A stretch of 64,000 bases of DNA. Source: Daphnia carinata. Taxonomy: Eukaryota; Arthropoda; Branchiopoda; Diplostraca; Daphniidae. Each line of letters opens with the position of its first letter. Position 1 is the first letter of the stretch. The notes beneath the pieces are model-generated. The model had not been told where the DNA came from. It made no database searches and saw nothing but the letters and a program-made list of their open reading frames with translations. Shown piece after piece: positions 11,789 through 24,272 of this stretch. The DNA lies in the NCBI RefSeq assembly GCF_022539665.2, contig NC_081337.1, forward strand, positions 5,680,679 to 5,744,678, in the 5' to 3' direction. The position numbers and the translations under genes were made by a program.

Positions 11789-12220
11789 ATGAGTACATTG
11801 ACTTTTTCTGCCCATTTTTACTTGTACACAAAAGTCCTGTTTTTATTGATAATTCTGTATGTATTACTCATTACGCCTACTATTGACAGAAAAAATCTGT
11901 TATCTAAACCAGTGCGATTGACAGATTCAACCAACGAATCTTTCTTGGTATGAGATTATTTATCAATGTCTTTATTAACTATTACTTTGTTGCACTTAAC
12001 ATTATGCTGCTGTTATTAATTGATTCAGTCGGTAGATTATTGTTTTTCTAAAGATATTTGTCCATTTTTCCTAGAAATAACAAAGCAGCATTGCGCACAA
12101 GCTTCGTTGAACATCTATTTCAAAAGAGTTGTTGACTATTGTCATGCAGTTAGGCGAGTTCCGGAGAAAAAAAAAGTTTCGCCAAAATGTATTGCATCTT
12201 GGCACGCGATCCAACCATAG
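11789..12220 (+). CDS. Small membrane-anchored protein with five cysteines in its C-terminal part
   Basis: I propose two exons, 11789-11947 and 12029-12220, joined in phase 0 across an 81-bp intron (TTG|GTATGA, GATTCAG|TCG), giving 116 aa. In-frame ATGs at 11750 and 11753 could add 12-13 residues. Residues about 14-31 are a hydrophobic helix (LYTKVLFLLIILYVLLI) followed by a basic and polar stretch. The second exon carries five Cys, in YCFSKDIC, HC, YC and KC. This suggests a type II membrane or secreted protein with a disulfide-bonded tail. I recognise no family. Neither exon alone would catch the eye; the joined frame and good splice sites support it. Confidence 0.5.
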
Positions 12221-13264
12221 AAACTCAATGTGACGCAATTGCTCTTTCTGTTGCATTACTGTTTTGCTACTTTTAGGCCATGTCACCATGACAACCAGTT
12301 TGATTTCTTGAATTCAATCTTTTTCGTGTGATTCTTTTCGATTGGCGCTTTGCGATAGACCGAATTATTTACAGCTTTTCTAGAAAGAATTTTTTGTAAT
12401 AAAATCCTTTTTTGTTCCACATTATCGCTGTAGAGGTTTGGCTTGATGACAATACATTTTAAAAATGCAAAAAATAATTTTACTCGTCAGAAAGACTTGT
12501 ACACAAACAGTATAATGTTGTTAGTCACACTCATGCCATATCAGAGAAGGAATCCCTCCGTCTTTTGATCGACTGTACAACGCATAAAACTAATCGAAAC
12601 AGGTGGTTGGATGATTATTCTATGCACATCAACTTGAATAAACAGTCGGTTATGAAACGAAGTTATTTAGAATTAAAATGAAACGCGTATACGGTCTAAT
12701 CCAATATTTGTTCTGTCCTGAATACAGTCCTATTTATATTCTATCGTCCTATTTTTATTTTTGTGTCTCTTAAATTCCATCCATTCGTTCAATCATGATG
12801 GAGTGTGTATCATCATGCCATGTTTCAGAAAAAAATGTTGTGCTTTGTTTGACAAAGTTTGTTTGATCGAATCGCAAATCTTATTGGCTCAGAACGTATT
12901 TTGAAACGGAAGTTGAGGACGTAAAGTGCAAAGTCGTGGGTGAACCTACAGACAGCTGGGAACATTCACCTAGTGAGTTATTCTAACTAGACAACATTCG
13001 CGCTGAACTGTTATATATACTGTATATATATGTCCTGAAACTCAACGCGCATGCGTTACGGATCAAGTCGATTCGAAACCCATCGGTCGAAATTCTAACT
13101 GGAAAAGTTTCTCTCTGCGGCTGCAGTAGCGCTCGAATATACGTAGACAAATACACGGCCATGTTGCCGCAGATGTGTGTGTACGCGGGCTGCGCGTTTC
13201 ACGCAGACGCGAAACTTCATTGTTACCACCTCCCCTATATATCTGTGAGATAGGGTTCCAGCTC
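12221..13264. other. Gap before the R3H gene
   Basis: AT-rich sequence without a coding frame I trust. A symmetric TATATATACTGTATATATAT stretch lies near 13012-13031. A TATATAT element at about 13236-13242 could serve the R3H gene's distal promoter, with transcription starting around 13265-13275. Confidence 0.35.
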
Positions 13265-13683
13265 CCGAGCAATTCTTCGTTTGTTTCACCTCCTTCAACG
13301 CTTCACTCGGACAAAGTTCTAAGATCTGTGAACATTGGTGTTGCGCTCTTCGAACAATTCTAAAAGTGCTAGAGTGATTGCGGTGTGTCTTATTCATTTG
13401 TTTTAAAATTCCGGCATGTTTCTGAAAAAGGATGATGCCATTTTAATACGCCCGTTTGCCGAATGCCCGGGCAGATGAGTCTCAAAACAAACATTGAGTC
13501 TGCATCGAAACTGTAAAGACCGTGGTCGTTGCTTACTCGTTTGCCTCTGCACCACACAGCGGGAGCCCCAGCCCGTCGAGTATCGCCCGCTGAGATTTTC
13601 CTTGGCCTTCCGCCATTTGAAGAGCTAGAAAATAGCTTACCGATTACGCCATCGTTCCGTTCGTGGACAGTCAATAGTCAAAG
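13265..13683 (+). other. Candidate 5' untranslated exon of the R3H gene
   Basis: The stretch after the TATA-like element at 13236-13242 runs to a good donor (CAAAG|GTATGT, 13683). The coding part begins after an acceptor at 15860, so a spliced leader is required. Alternative leader exons could end at 14422 (GAAA|GTAAGT) or 15073 (ATAGT|GTAAGT). The latter region is followed by another TATA-like element at about 15165. The choice among these cannot be made from sequence. Confidence 0.35.
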
Positions 13684-15860
13684 GTATGTATTTCGTCTGA
13701 AATTCCAAACACTTTTGCTGGCCTATTTCTTGAATTCCACTGTGCAAATTGCTCCTCAAAGAGCTTGTCTTTGTTGTGGTGTCATGGCGATTTCATCTAT
13801 CGGCTAAGATCAACTGACGGATCTTTAGGAAATCTTTTTCCGTCCAAAAGTTCATATCGTCCGCGCCTGTTAGTATTTGATTCCCACACTTCGTTAGTTC
13901 CTTCCCGTTTTACCACTTTCGTCCTTCCTTTTCTTCTTCTTTATTTTTGTTTCCGTTCTCTTACACACGTTCGCATGTGTTGGTATATTCCAAGATTATA
14001 TTGCTGTGCTCTATGTTATTATTATACTCTTTTTTTATTTCTTCTCTCGTCTGTATTGCGGTATGTATGCTTAGTCTTGCGGTATAGACTTCACGATTTT
14101 TTGTTTCTCCTACGCGTGAAGCTATGATTCCATCCCCTGGAAGCAGCATTAACGAGATTTGTTATTAGCGTTTTCATTCGCACACCATACGCACATATGT
14201 ACGTAGACATTTTATGCCTGTAAATTCATTTGCCATCGTCCTCTCTACCCTAAAGGAACTGCTCTTGTTGCGTGCGCGTTTGTTTGCCATCGGTAACGTC
14301 TAATCCGATTTCTGCTTTTCAACAGCAGTTAATGAACGCACTTTGAACTGAAATCCTGCGATTTCTCATCCCAGTGGACGCCATCTTTCGTTCGTCTCCT
14401 TTCTTCATGGCCCAAATCGAAAGTAAGTTTTTCTCTGATGCAAAAATCCTTGAACGTTAAATCGATCGGCACTACCATATTCATATCCTTAATGGATATT
14501 TGCTGCGCGGTTGCGCCCTGTCATGTCTTTTCAAATGTACCAAACTCCGTGTGTAACTTTACCTTTTGCTTATTGGTACAAATCGTTCCACGTCGCCAAA
14601 GCATGCTCTACTTTATTGATTAAACGCGTTCAAGAGTTTCGATTTAAAATGGTCTTGTGTCGTTTTGACAAATGGCTTTGCAGTTGATTTAAGGACTTGA
14701 ATTGGAATGTCCCATTACTTAGGTTCAGACACCTAGCTGATGGGAATGATACTTGAGTACAAACACAGCTGTTCACGGGAAACAACTGACTCTTGTTTAT
14801 TTAGTTTCTTTTGGCCACCAGTGAAGAAATGTTTGACCTCTTTCATTTGTCACGCACATGTTCTCATTTTAAGTTATTCAAATTGTTTATACCGACGACG
14901 TAGAAGTTTTCGTTGTATCAATATTTTAAAGCGTGTGTGCTTTTTTTCGTTGTTGTTTGTTGTTCACCTATCCACCGACAGAGACTATCGACAACCGGAA
15001 TGATCCTGTAGATTCATCGGTACATAGTTCCCGAAGAGTTCGTCCGTTTCGTAGCCATCACCTGTACGATAGTGTAAGTTCAGTTTTTCTGTTTTATTCG
15101 TACAGGTTGCCATCACACTTATTTTTATTAGGAGAAATCACTTAAAAAGATCTTAGATTACAGCATATATAGGGAGTTGTAGCCATCTGTGCTATCATAT
15201 GTTTACGTTCGACCATTTTCACGGTTGACTGTTGTGAGCTTGGCCGCGTATTCTCCCGTGTTCTGGTGCCAGAGACTGGCGCGCGCGGAGCTCTGTCCCG
15301 AAATAGTCTTCGTTGTCCTTGGTCTCGGCTGTCGCCTTTTTATCCATTCTTTCGGTTGACTACGCCTTCCCCACGTTAGCCATTAGTTTGTCGCAAAGCT
15401 TATTGACTTTTGACTCGCCTAACTCCCGAAACACAATATGCGTCCATTCTGTGACGAGTTTTAAACCAGTGATTGTTTAATTTAGGGTTTTAACTAGAAA
15501 AATGCTAATGAAAAAGTTAAGGATGTCTTAATACTTTTCTAGGTCCATCCTTATTTTTTTTTTACCTATTTAATCAGACTGCTTAATCCAAAAAATAAAA
15601 CAAATGACAAGGATTTAGTATGGTATTAAGATGGCTATCTACGTCGAAAGCAAATTGAATTGTAAATTGAATTGAAACAATTTTGGACGAATTCATTTTT
15701 TTTTTTGCATTTAAAATCCTTTGTTTCCAAATCAATCAATTTTGTTCTTGACATAAAAAAAGGGTGCAATGCAAACAAAGCAAATTTGATTCAGCGATGA
15801 AACTAAAATAGAAATTTCATCGAGTGATATCGTATTGTTCTTTCTATTTGTCATTATTAG
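13684..15860 (+). other. Leader intron region of the R3H gene
   Basis: Probable intron between a 5' untranslated exon and the first coding exon, which is entered at 15861. It contains the two alternative donors at 14422 and 15073 and a TATATA element near 15165 followed by a GC-richer patch (15230-15370) that could be a second promoter. No coding frame is convincing. Confidence 0.4.
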
Positions 15861-15873
15861 CATCGTGTGTTAA

Positions 15874-18800
15874 ATGTCTGTTTTTATTGACCAAAAGTTG
15901 AGCGAAATACGCGAGTCTTCAATGGCGACAGAAGACTGGGCTGCAATGGAGGACGAAGAGTTCCTGGGGGAGTACATGGACACCTCATCTATTGAAGTGG
16001 ATCAGATAGACAATAGCCATTTGCCCAATGCCATTTATTCGAACGATGAGACGACAACAAGTCCAGTCAATCAAAAATGGTCCAATCATCAAGCCGACCT
16101 CGTTTCTAGCCAGAGCACCAGCACTGAAGGCGAATGTCGTCAAAAGAAAGTCAATAAAATGAAGTTGCTGGTACGGAGTCATGCCTTACGTGAAGCTGCA
16201 TCCCCGCCTCCAGATTCGCCTTCACCTCACTTTAATGCTACAAACAATGGCTCATCTCCTGACGAACAGCAACATAATCAGCAGGCATCTCTGGTCATCA
16301 CGGTCGTCGAGAGTAACGACGAGACTTCTTCAAATCACCAACAAGAAATTGCACCTAATCGACTTCGTCCTCGAGTCCAGGTCGATTTACATTTTCTTTT
16401 AAATCATTCCACACATATTTATCTAAATGAATGAACAGGTGGGGAGTTCGCAGTGCAGCGTTGATAGCACGAGCTCGTTTGTTTCGTTTTCACTATCACG
16501 TGATTCTAGCACGGAATTAACTAACGGGAACGATGTCTACCTTACCGTCGGTTCTCATTTGTACACGGACAATACGGGCGTTGACTTGCAGCACTTTATT
16601 GTTGAAACATTACACCGCAATTACAAAGATAGGATGACGCTATTACGTATCGAACAGGACATGATCGCACTCGTTCGCGATGCCAAGCGCACCTGTCACC
16701 GGTTCCCCGCCATGTCCTCCTATCACCGCATGCTCGTCCACCGGGTCGCCGCTTATTTCGGCATGGAACACAACGTCGACCAGTCTGGTACTCCCAACAA
16801 ATCAATACCCTCCATTAATTATTAATGAATTTTTTTTTGCGTTGTAGGTAACTGCGTCGTAGTGAGCAAATCACGTCATACGCGGTTGCCGGAGGTTGCA
16901 TTCAAAGAGTACGTGCGCGATGATATCGTTTTACCCGAGGAGCCCAACAGAAAACTGAATCCCAAAAGAGAAACGGTTTCGTTCGAAGAGCCGCACAGTG
17001 GTAGTAGCAACAAGTTTACCCGTTCACCGGAAAACAGAAGTAAGAGCCTAGAAGAACGTGATGTGGGCATGGAGAGTAGACCAAAGAACCGTGCCTTTCA
17101 ACCTCAAGTGACGTTGGTCCCAGAAGGAACTTGTGCTGAAGGATCGCCACCGGTTGCAATGGGAGCTAGGAGGAAGGAAAATGTTTCGGAATCGGTATCC
17201 ACATATGTCACTCCTACAACTTCACGCACAAATAGCGAAGAGATTCAAACACTTCGATGGCCCAAGCGGTTAACCCAGGGAACACTCCGCACCAACCGCA
17301 TTCCTAAGGTAGTTAATCTTACACATTTTTCGGTTGTTAAATTGAGAAAAAAACCTCTACTTTCCCATCGCAGGTGGAGTCATTTGATAGCCGCGATCTT
17401 CTCGGCAGTTACGGCAACACTTTACGTCCTACCGTCGCTAAATCTTACAGTTTTGGTGGATATACGGCAACCTGTGCATCAGAGGCTAACGGGGCAGCCA
17501 TACGAGCAGACGAAAACGTGGTCAGTCCGTCTGTTCATCAACAACCCATTCTCAACCATCACAGCGGTCATAACTATGGCTCTCGGTTTTTATCGAAACA
17601 AGTACGTTCAAGCGAGGTCCGTTACGCGTTTACATATGACTTTCAATATCCATATGAAACCAATAAAAATGCTTAACTTTTGTTTTTAGGATTCAAATGC
17701 AAGTTCGATCAGTATTTCACGCTCCAGTCCTACAAGCTCCGGATACAAGTCCCAACATTCAGCAGCTCCTTCTCCTACTCCTGTCGCCAATAGCCGGATG
17801 ATTCCGCTCCGAACACAGACGACATCATGTAACAGTAGTATGGAATCTCAATGTGCTGCTGGTTGCCAAGAATGGAATCAACCTGGTGCAAATGCAGGCA
17901 ATTCCAGTTCAGGAGCTGTAACCGCTGCTACTGAAACCGTGTCTAGTAACACCTCCACTAGTAATACAACTCTGCTGTGGGCAGTGACCAGTTTGGATGA
18001 TGTGCCAGCTGGTAGCATTCTCATCAATCCACAAACTGGACAGCCTTTTTATAATTCTGATGGCTCTGCATACAGATACAACCCACACTTGCCACTACCG
18101 TTCCAGGTAAAACAAAAGAGAAGTGAATTGAGGAGAATTCGAATAACACAGATATTTCATCCAGGTTGAAGTGAATGTTGCTGATAATCCAAACAGTGAA
18201 ATAACTGGAGAAATCCAACAGCCAGAGCCTTACGAATCTTATGATAGACCTGAAGTGAAAACAGAAAGCGGGGAGAGCACAGCAATGACATCTGTTCCTG
18301 TGTATTCGAGTTGGCCACAACACTGTTATGAGACTCCTATATCACCAACTTTGACTGCTTCGTATATTAACCAGCCACAGGCGTATTTTGCTCCAGAGTT
18401 TACCTCGTTTCACTCTACAAACGGAGCGACTGCAGCACCCGATCCTCAACCAAATGGCTACTTCGTTGCCCCTACAGTTACTTCTTCGGCTTCTTTCGAT
18501 GACCAAATGAAAGGGAATTGTGTTGCTGTTCCAGTTGCCCATGGACATGGCTATGTACTCTATCAAGCCTGTTTAGGCCCTTCAGGTGACAATGGCACAA
18601 TAATCGATGCCAACGACTTGTACTCGGCCATGAAGAATTTAAGTCTTAGACCAATCGGAGGAGTCCCACCGATGTCTTATACTGCGGCTTTAACCGATAA
18701 TTTAGCCCAGCATGTTGAAATGGCTCCGAATGGGCCATTTGTGACCACAGTTCCTATTAGATCAGTTCCCAACGGGAAAATGCAAGCCACTTGTAACAAC

Positions 18801-19751
18801 TTGCCACCTCGGTCTGGATCGACTCCCCCAACTGTTGTAACGAGCGCACCAGCGGCATCATTGGCATCCAATCCTTACCTAGCATCCATTCGAGTTGTAA
18901 GTTTGCCATTTTCATATTTCAGAATACATGTCAAATTAAATACTTTAATGTTTCCAGCAAAGTAATGGTCAAATAATGCATCACCAAATACAGCAGCCTT
19001 ATAACGGAACTGCAAATGTTGCGGTTGCCCCATACCATCCATCAGTGGTTTATCCATTGATGAATTCTGCCACGCATTCACAAGGCAACAGGCAACATTA
19101 TTTTCCGTCCAGCCTAGTTCACCATCAGTTTAACAATGCGCATGTATTAGTTTTTGGCATGCCATGTTACCTTACGTCACTCTAATTTGCTTTATTGATC
19201 AATAGTATGTATCATCGCCGTGGTCATTGGTGACAAACGCCTCGGCAACCAATCGTGGCACGCCTGAGAGAGAACCAGTTAACGTTGAAATGCCGTCCAA
19301 TCGAATAGTGGCAGCCCCTCACTCGCCTAATCGGCTCTCGTGTTTATACGGACCTTCACTCCCGTCACCATTTCTTGCAGGTTAGCTCATTGCATCTCTT
19401 TTCTGTTGGGTTTGTTTATAGTTGTTTCACTTGTTAGGAGAATGTGGAGCAATTCGACAGTCATCAACTGTACTCCATCGACAGTTTTCACTTCCAGCGC
19501 CAGCTCCAACGGCCACGTATACGTTAAGACCTCGCATACAGCAACAGCACATGCCTGTCTCAAGTTTGCAACGTCCTACATCATCTTCTGTTCAGAATCA
19601 GAGTGGCATCTTAGCGTTTAATTCCTCACGACATGTGAGAACAAGACGCCAAGTTTTCCGGCCTCATACCGGTTTCACGACCGATCCTTCCTCTGTTATG
19701 CAGAGTCATTCGTCCTCACCTGTTCAGCAGTTTCCTTCACCGACGAGCTAA
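15874..19751 (+). CDS. R3HDM2: R3H and SUZ domain RNA-binding protein (R3HDM1/2-encore family)
   Basis: Nine coding exons: 15874-16380, 16439-16787, 16848-17308, 17374-17601, 17690-18106, 18165-18896, 18958-19143, 19206-19380 and 19438-19751. All junctions hold frame (1122 aa). The R3H domain spans about residues 214-295, with the defining RMLVH (R266, H270). It is followed by LPEVAFKEY and a SUZ-like PNRKLNPKRE segment. R3H and SUZ bind single-stranded nucleic acid, and the family (R3HDM1/2, ARPP21, Drosophila encore) acts on mRNA in the cytoplasm. The C-terminal two thirds are low-complexity, rich in Ser, Pro, Gln and Asn, as in relatives. One-to-one orthology within the family is unresolved. 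The first donor (CAG|GTCGAT) is weak but is supported by frame continuity. Confidence 0.92.
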
Positions 19752-22700
19752 ACAGTGTAAAGTAACAATTTAACACCTGATAGCTAGTAAATAATTCGTT
19801 TATTCGGGTAGCCATTCATCCAATTATGTTGGACACAGTTTGGCTCACGTTATCCCCGGAGTTTTCCTTGAATAGTTAGGTAAATCAAGTGATGACCAAA
19901 ACGTTTCGAAAGCTATATTTATACAATGATATAGTTCTCATGGAGACCCTCTATTAACAGTTCGTTCAATTCCTTACCTATGATCAACAACACAACTCTT
20001 CTCAGTAAGTGTTGATTGGATTTTCCCTTGACATTTCTTTTTTTGTTCAGATCGTATTGAAACGTTCTGGAACAATGAAGCAATTAGAGAAAGGTGAGGA
20101 TTAACGGATAATCGGTTAACTACCTTGAGAAAAATCCTTTTTTTTTTTTTTTTTAGAGAAAATGTTACTTTCACCAAGTTGTTTCGCATTGCGTGTGGGA
20201 CTTGGTCTAAAAGGCGATAACACTTGAAAAATATTTCTTGTTGTGTTCATGAAGCCTAGGGCTGCACTGAGCCATCCCTCAAATGATTTCCTTTCGAAAT
20301 GGTCGTTTTCTTTTCTCTTTTATGAAAAATCTCTCTTAACTCAATTGAATATCTTCTTAAAAATGCGCATGAAAAGCTTTTTATCTAGAAAACTTTACAC
20401 ATCTGCCGACACCTTCACCATAGTGCTCACACTGGAAAACAAACAGAAACACAAATAAAAGCAGCTATACCCCACAATACTCGGCCCTTCAGGACAGTTC
20501 ATGGCAAAAAAAATAGTTGATTTATTTATTATACTTACAATTTCATGCTTAAACCCCAAATTAGTCTGTACACTTTCTACCTTTGACACATGTTGTGTGT
20601 GAGGATACCAAGCTTTTTCGGCTCCAAATTGTATTCAATTTTGTGCAGTGTTTGGTTTCATTTTCCTCCGTTTCAATCACCCTCTAGTCTGTCTACTCTC
20701 CTGACTCGCCAGTCACTGTTTTGTGACCGATTTCACTGGATAATTCATGCCATTCATTTGTTTTGTCTTTCTTATTATTATTCATTTTTTTAGTTTCTTT
20801 GTAATTATCTTTGAGAAAATTGTAAGAGTTCGTGAAAAATTTAGCATCTGTATTTCGTGATTGGATTTATAAAACTCTGGGCACGCATTTTTTGTAAATT
20901 TAGAAGCGGTGTTCTGCTCTTATCAGGACGCATTTGCTAGTGTAACTTCGAAAAGACGGATACCATGTTCGAGTGGCCGGAGATGTTATCTTTTAAACAT
21001 CGTTTCTTTTCACCAGATGGCTCTTACTCTGGAACATCAGTAAACAATTAAAAATCCCTGAAATTTGCACAGCAAACAGCACGTAAACATATTAAACATT
21101 AGAACACTTAATGAAGTTATCCTTGGCCTATTGGCTAACCACACAAGTTAGGCTGAATTATTCTAACGCACACCACGTTTTTACAAAAAGCCGATTCAAT
21201 ACATGGTAAAAGTCCATTTTGTACTCATCTGTCAAGGTAAAAACAATGTTCAAAGATACTTTAAAACAGAATAACGTTGCAATGTGTGTTGCACAAGCAA
21301 CCTGTTTACGCATCGCATTGCAAGATTCAATTTCGAAAAATCAGGAGTACCGTTAACATCATTTAAACAATTGGGACACCATTGTTGCACAAGTTCAACA
21401 GGGAAATTAGCATTTCACATAATGTAAATCTGAGTAATCTACTCGAGATATGCACTTGTTCTGTACAGGAAGCAAATAACGTTCACGTTTAGATGCCATT
21501 ATTTTCTTAAATTTAATTTTGTGGTTATATTTTTCGATTGTTTACGAATTCGGTACAGTAAAAAATTTCCCCAACTGTTTATCTTGGCGGCGTAGGCTCT
21601 TGAACTGATCGCAAGATGGCATTGAGTGTCACAATACGCCATTTGAAATAATAATCTTGCGTAATCAAGAACGTGCTGACAGTGCCTCTTTGGATTTGAC
21701 TTGGGGCTTCGTGGACAACAACACGTTTCACGTGTAAAGAGCACGTGGAATCATTTTCTGTTTTGTAAATACAGCAGAAGGGCGGCGTCTGCAAATTTAA
21801 GGATCCCTACTGGCGCAGTTAAAACGCATGCTGTAATCTAGAAATTTTGTTTTGCTCTTCCCTTTGGATAAACAAATGACTATATTGGGTTATCTGTCAT
21901 TGCTCAAGGTAACCTCATTTTGTGCCTACGTTTCAAATCGTTACAGGGATATTTTTCTTATAAACACGTTTGTTTAAGTTACAGGGGATGATGGCCTCCT
22001 TTATTCGATAACCATTTCACACAGCTTTGGCAGTTTATGGGTGCGTCATGTACAGCTGCCGATGCAGATGTACGAAATGACGTTTCACCGCCCTTCATGC
22101 TCGTTAAAGCGTGATGGTGTTTCGTAGGTTAGTGAAGGGCACAAGAACAATTTCTGGTTTGCTATATACATTGTTTACTTTTTTTATCATTAAAAACAAA
22201 ACAAATTTCTAGAAACTTGAATGGGGTCTTCGTTCCTTAGCACGACAAGAATCTTGATTTGCTTCCTGCGTTCTGTCGGTCAGACGAAGGTTCTAGAAAA
22301 ATAAGTCAAGGCAATGTTGACCCTTCCTTGAAGAAATGCTCAATATTAGACGACGACAACCTCAGACTTTTGTGAGACAAGGACTTTTAACTAATTCATA
22401 ACTACCAGGAGGTTCTTGTACACTTCCGAGACCCCCCCCCCCCCCCCCCCCCGCTCAAAACGCAATACGACCTTAAGGGTGATGGGGGAGAAGGAGACGA
22501 TAAGCGAGCAATTTCACCCAGCAACAGCAAGGAAACCCCTGAAGCGTATTACCCAAAACCGGATTTAGTGGTCAAAGGAAGGTTATGTATCTAAATTTAA
22601 CTAAGTTAGCTTAAGTAGGATATCTTCGATACCGTAATTCAAAACTTCAGAAGTAGTGTGCATTAACGCTGATTGTATTCTTCTTCTAACGACTTAATCG

Positions 22701-23063
22701 ATACGACAACCAACAGTCACGTGACAAGAATACAGGAACATTTTACAACACCAACATTTAAAAAAATGAGAAAAGCATTTGAGCTGAATCACAAATAATG
22801 AAATATTTTAGCCCTTCACACAAGAAATTAACACCAGAAAATTCTTTATCATAAACAGTAAGGAAAAAATAAGGATATTTTTTTGTTTAGTTGAACAATC
22901 CGACGATGGACGATTTTTTCTGACACGCACGTCAACTGATGTACGAATCCGAAAGCCTGAAGACAATTAAGGAAACAATGACTAATATATAGTGATGTAC
23001 TCATTTGACAGGAGTATTAATTTAGGATACCAGCAGCCATACCTGAGTAATATAACTTGAAGA
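19752..23063. other. R3H gene 3' flank and intergenic region
   Basis: The R3H gene 3' untranslated region probably runs to an AATAAA at about 20452. Beyond it no gene is seen. The region holds a 21-base run of C at 22432-22452 and a strong imperfect hairpin at 22040-22089. Short frames at 21499-21794 show no domain. Confidence 0.45.
22432..22452. repeat. Poly-C tract
   Basis: A run of 21 C bases between the R3H and NUPR1 genes. Lengths of such runs are prone to sequencing and assembly error. Confidence 0.9.
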
Positions 23064-23370
23064 TCACTTGGATTTGGAGGCTGAAACATTTTCAGCTCGT
23101 CTATTTTTCTCCGTATTGTGTAGTTTAGTTTCTATTTTACGAGTATGTCCATTGGGATCAAATCTGTTGGTATGTTGCTCGGCCTCCTGCAACGAAAACA
23201 TGTCGATTGACTTTAGTTCAATAGACCCTATGTCGATAAAAATAACAACAAAGGAACGCTGTAGACAATGATACCTTCTTTGTACGTAAACGACCGCTGT
23301 GATTTGAATGGATTTTGTTCTCCTCAGTAAAGTTGTAGTGCTCATATTCATCGAAATGAGTTTCGGACAT
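23064..23370 (-). CDS. NUPR1: Nuclear protein 1 (NUPR1/p8)-like
   Basis: Two exons, 23275-23370 and 23064-23186, join in phase 0 to give 72 aa. The second exon carries the NUPR1 signature: TKK then EAEQHTNRFDPNGH, RKIETKL, and NTEKNRR. This matches the vertebrate basic region that runs from a KREAAANTNR-type start through GGHERKL to SERKKR. NUPR1 is a small, disordered, HMG-like nuclear stress protein that binds chromatin partners. The acidic-aromatic first exon corresponds to the vertebrate acidic half. The basic stretch should serve for nuclear import and DNA contact. A longer frame continues upstream of the ATG, but the TATA box 75-80 bp before the ATG supports this start. Confidence 0.92.
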
Positions 23371-23444
23371 GATGTTGAAGTAGTTTTTGAACTGTCTGAG
23401 TTTGGATAATAGTGAATGAGTGAGCGTCAAATAGAAAGCTGGCC

Positions 23445-23451
23445 TTTTATA
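23445..23451 (-). promoter_or_regulatory. TATA box of the NUPR1-like gene
   Basis: Read on the minus strand, TATAAAA lies 75-80 bp upstream of the NUPR1 ATG (23370), leaving room for a start site about 30 bp downstream and a leader of about 45-50 bp. A TATA promoter suits a stress-induced gene. Confidence 0.6.
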
Positions 23452-24272
23452 CCATCGAGGTAAGTGCGTAGTTGGGTCTTCTCTTCCCCTTTTTAGCCTC
23501 GCTCCAGTAGAAGTATCCCCGAGAAACAGAGTTTTCAGATCTATGCTAAGTATCTTTTCCCTATTCATTTTAAAAGTTACTTCGTCAAATTAATTTTGAA
23601 CCAATAATTTGTTCTATTTTGTAATTTTCTTTAACCTGAAGAAGCAAGAAGTCATGGGCAAACAGGCGAATGGTTGAGTTCAGAATATTATATACAGAAA
23701 TAGCAAAACAGAAAAACACGTTTCGAGAGTGTACTCTTTTGTTGATTTGCAAAGCTGTGATGACGTTGGACAACGTGCACATGCGATTTGTATATTTCGA
23801 TGCACTATTCGTACAAATTTCTGATTTCATCTCAACGTCTTTCGTTGCTTTATATTCTGTGATTCATTTAGCACAGCCTAAATACCAGTAAGCGTGCGAA
23901 GAATGCTTATTCAGTCGTTTTTGAAAAACAGATACAAGAAAATTAACAGTTACACGGAGATTCTTAATTGTTAATTTTTAGTTTTTTACGAGTTGCATGA
24001 ATTCCTAATGTTCTAACACATAAATTGCGGTGTTTTAATGTCTCCAGAATTAAGTTTTGTAATTATTCGTTGGGTTTTTCTCGTTGGAAAAGTTAGACAC
24101 CAGGTGGTGTGGCGGACGCCTACGTCACATCCTGTTCGATTTCAATTCGAACTGTTCGCAACTGCTAATCGAGGTAGTACTGATTTTTGTTGCTGTGTGT
24201 AGAAACGTGGTTCCTTCTTTTGTGATCTGGGGTTTGTAAAATAAAAAGTTGCAGTAGATAGTTTGATTTAAG
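23452..24272. promoter_or_regulatory. Divergent region between NUPR1 and Spindly
   Basis: About 820 bp separating two divergently transcribed genes. A TACGTCAC element (a CREB/ATF-like core) at about 24120-24128 lies roughly 150 bp before the Spindly start. Nothing else is distinct. Short frames at 23585-23891 are not called. Confidence 0.35.

Noticed and set aside
13765-14127. 120-codon plus-strand frame in the R3H leader region
   Set aside because: T-rich translation with many Phe, Leu and Tyr and no link in frame to the coding exons.
14407-14422. ATG followed by a GTAAGT donor as a possible upstream coding start of the R3H protein
   Set aside because: Splicing to 15861 puts the main frame out of phase and hits a stop, so at most it is an untranslated or upstream-ORF exon.
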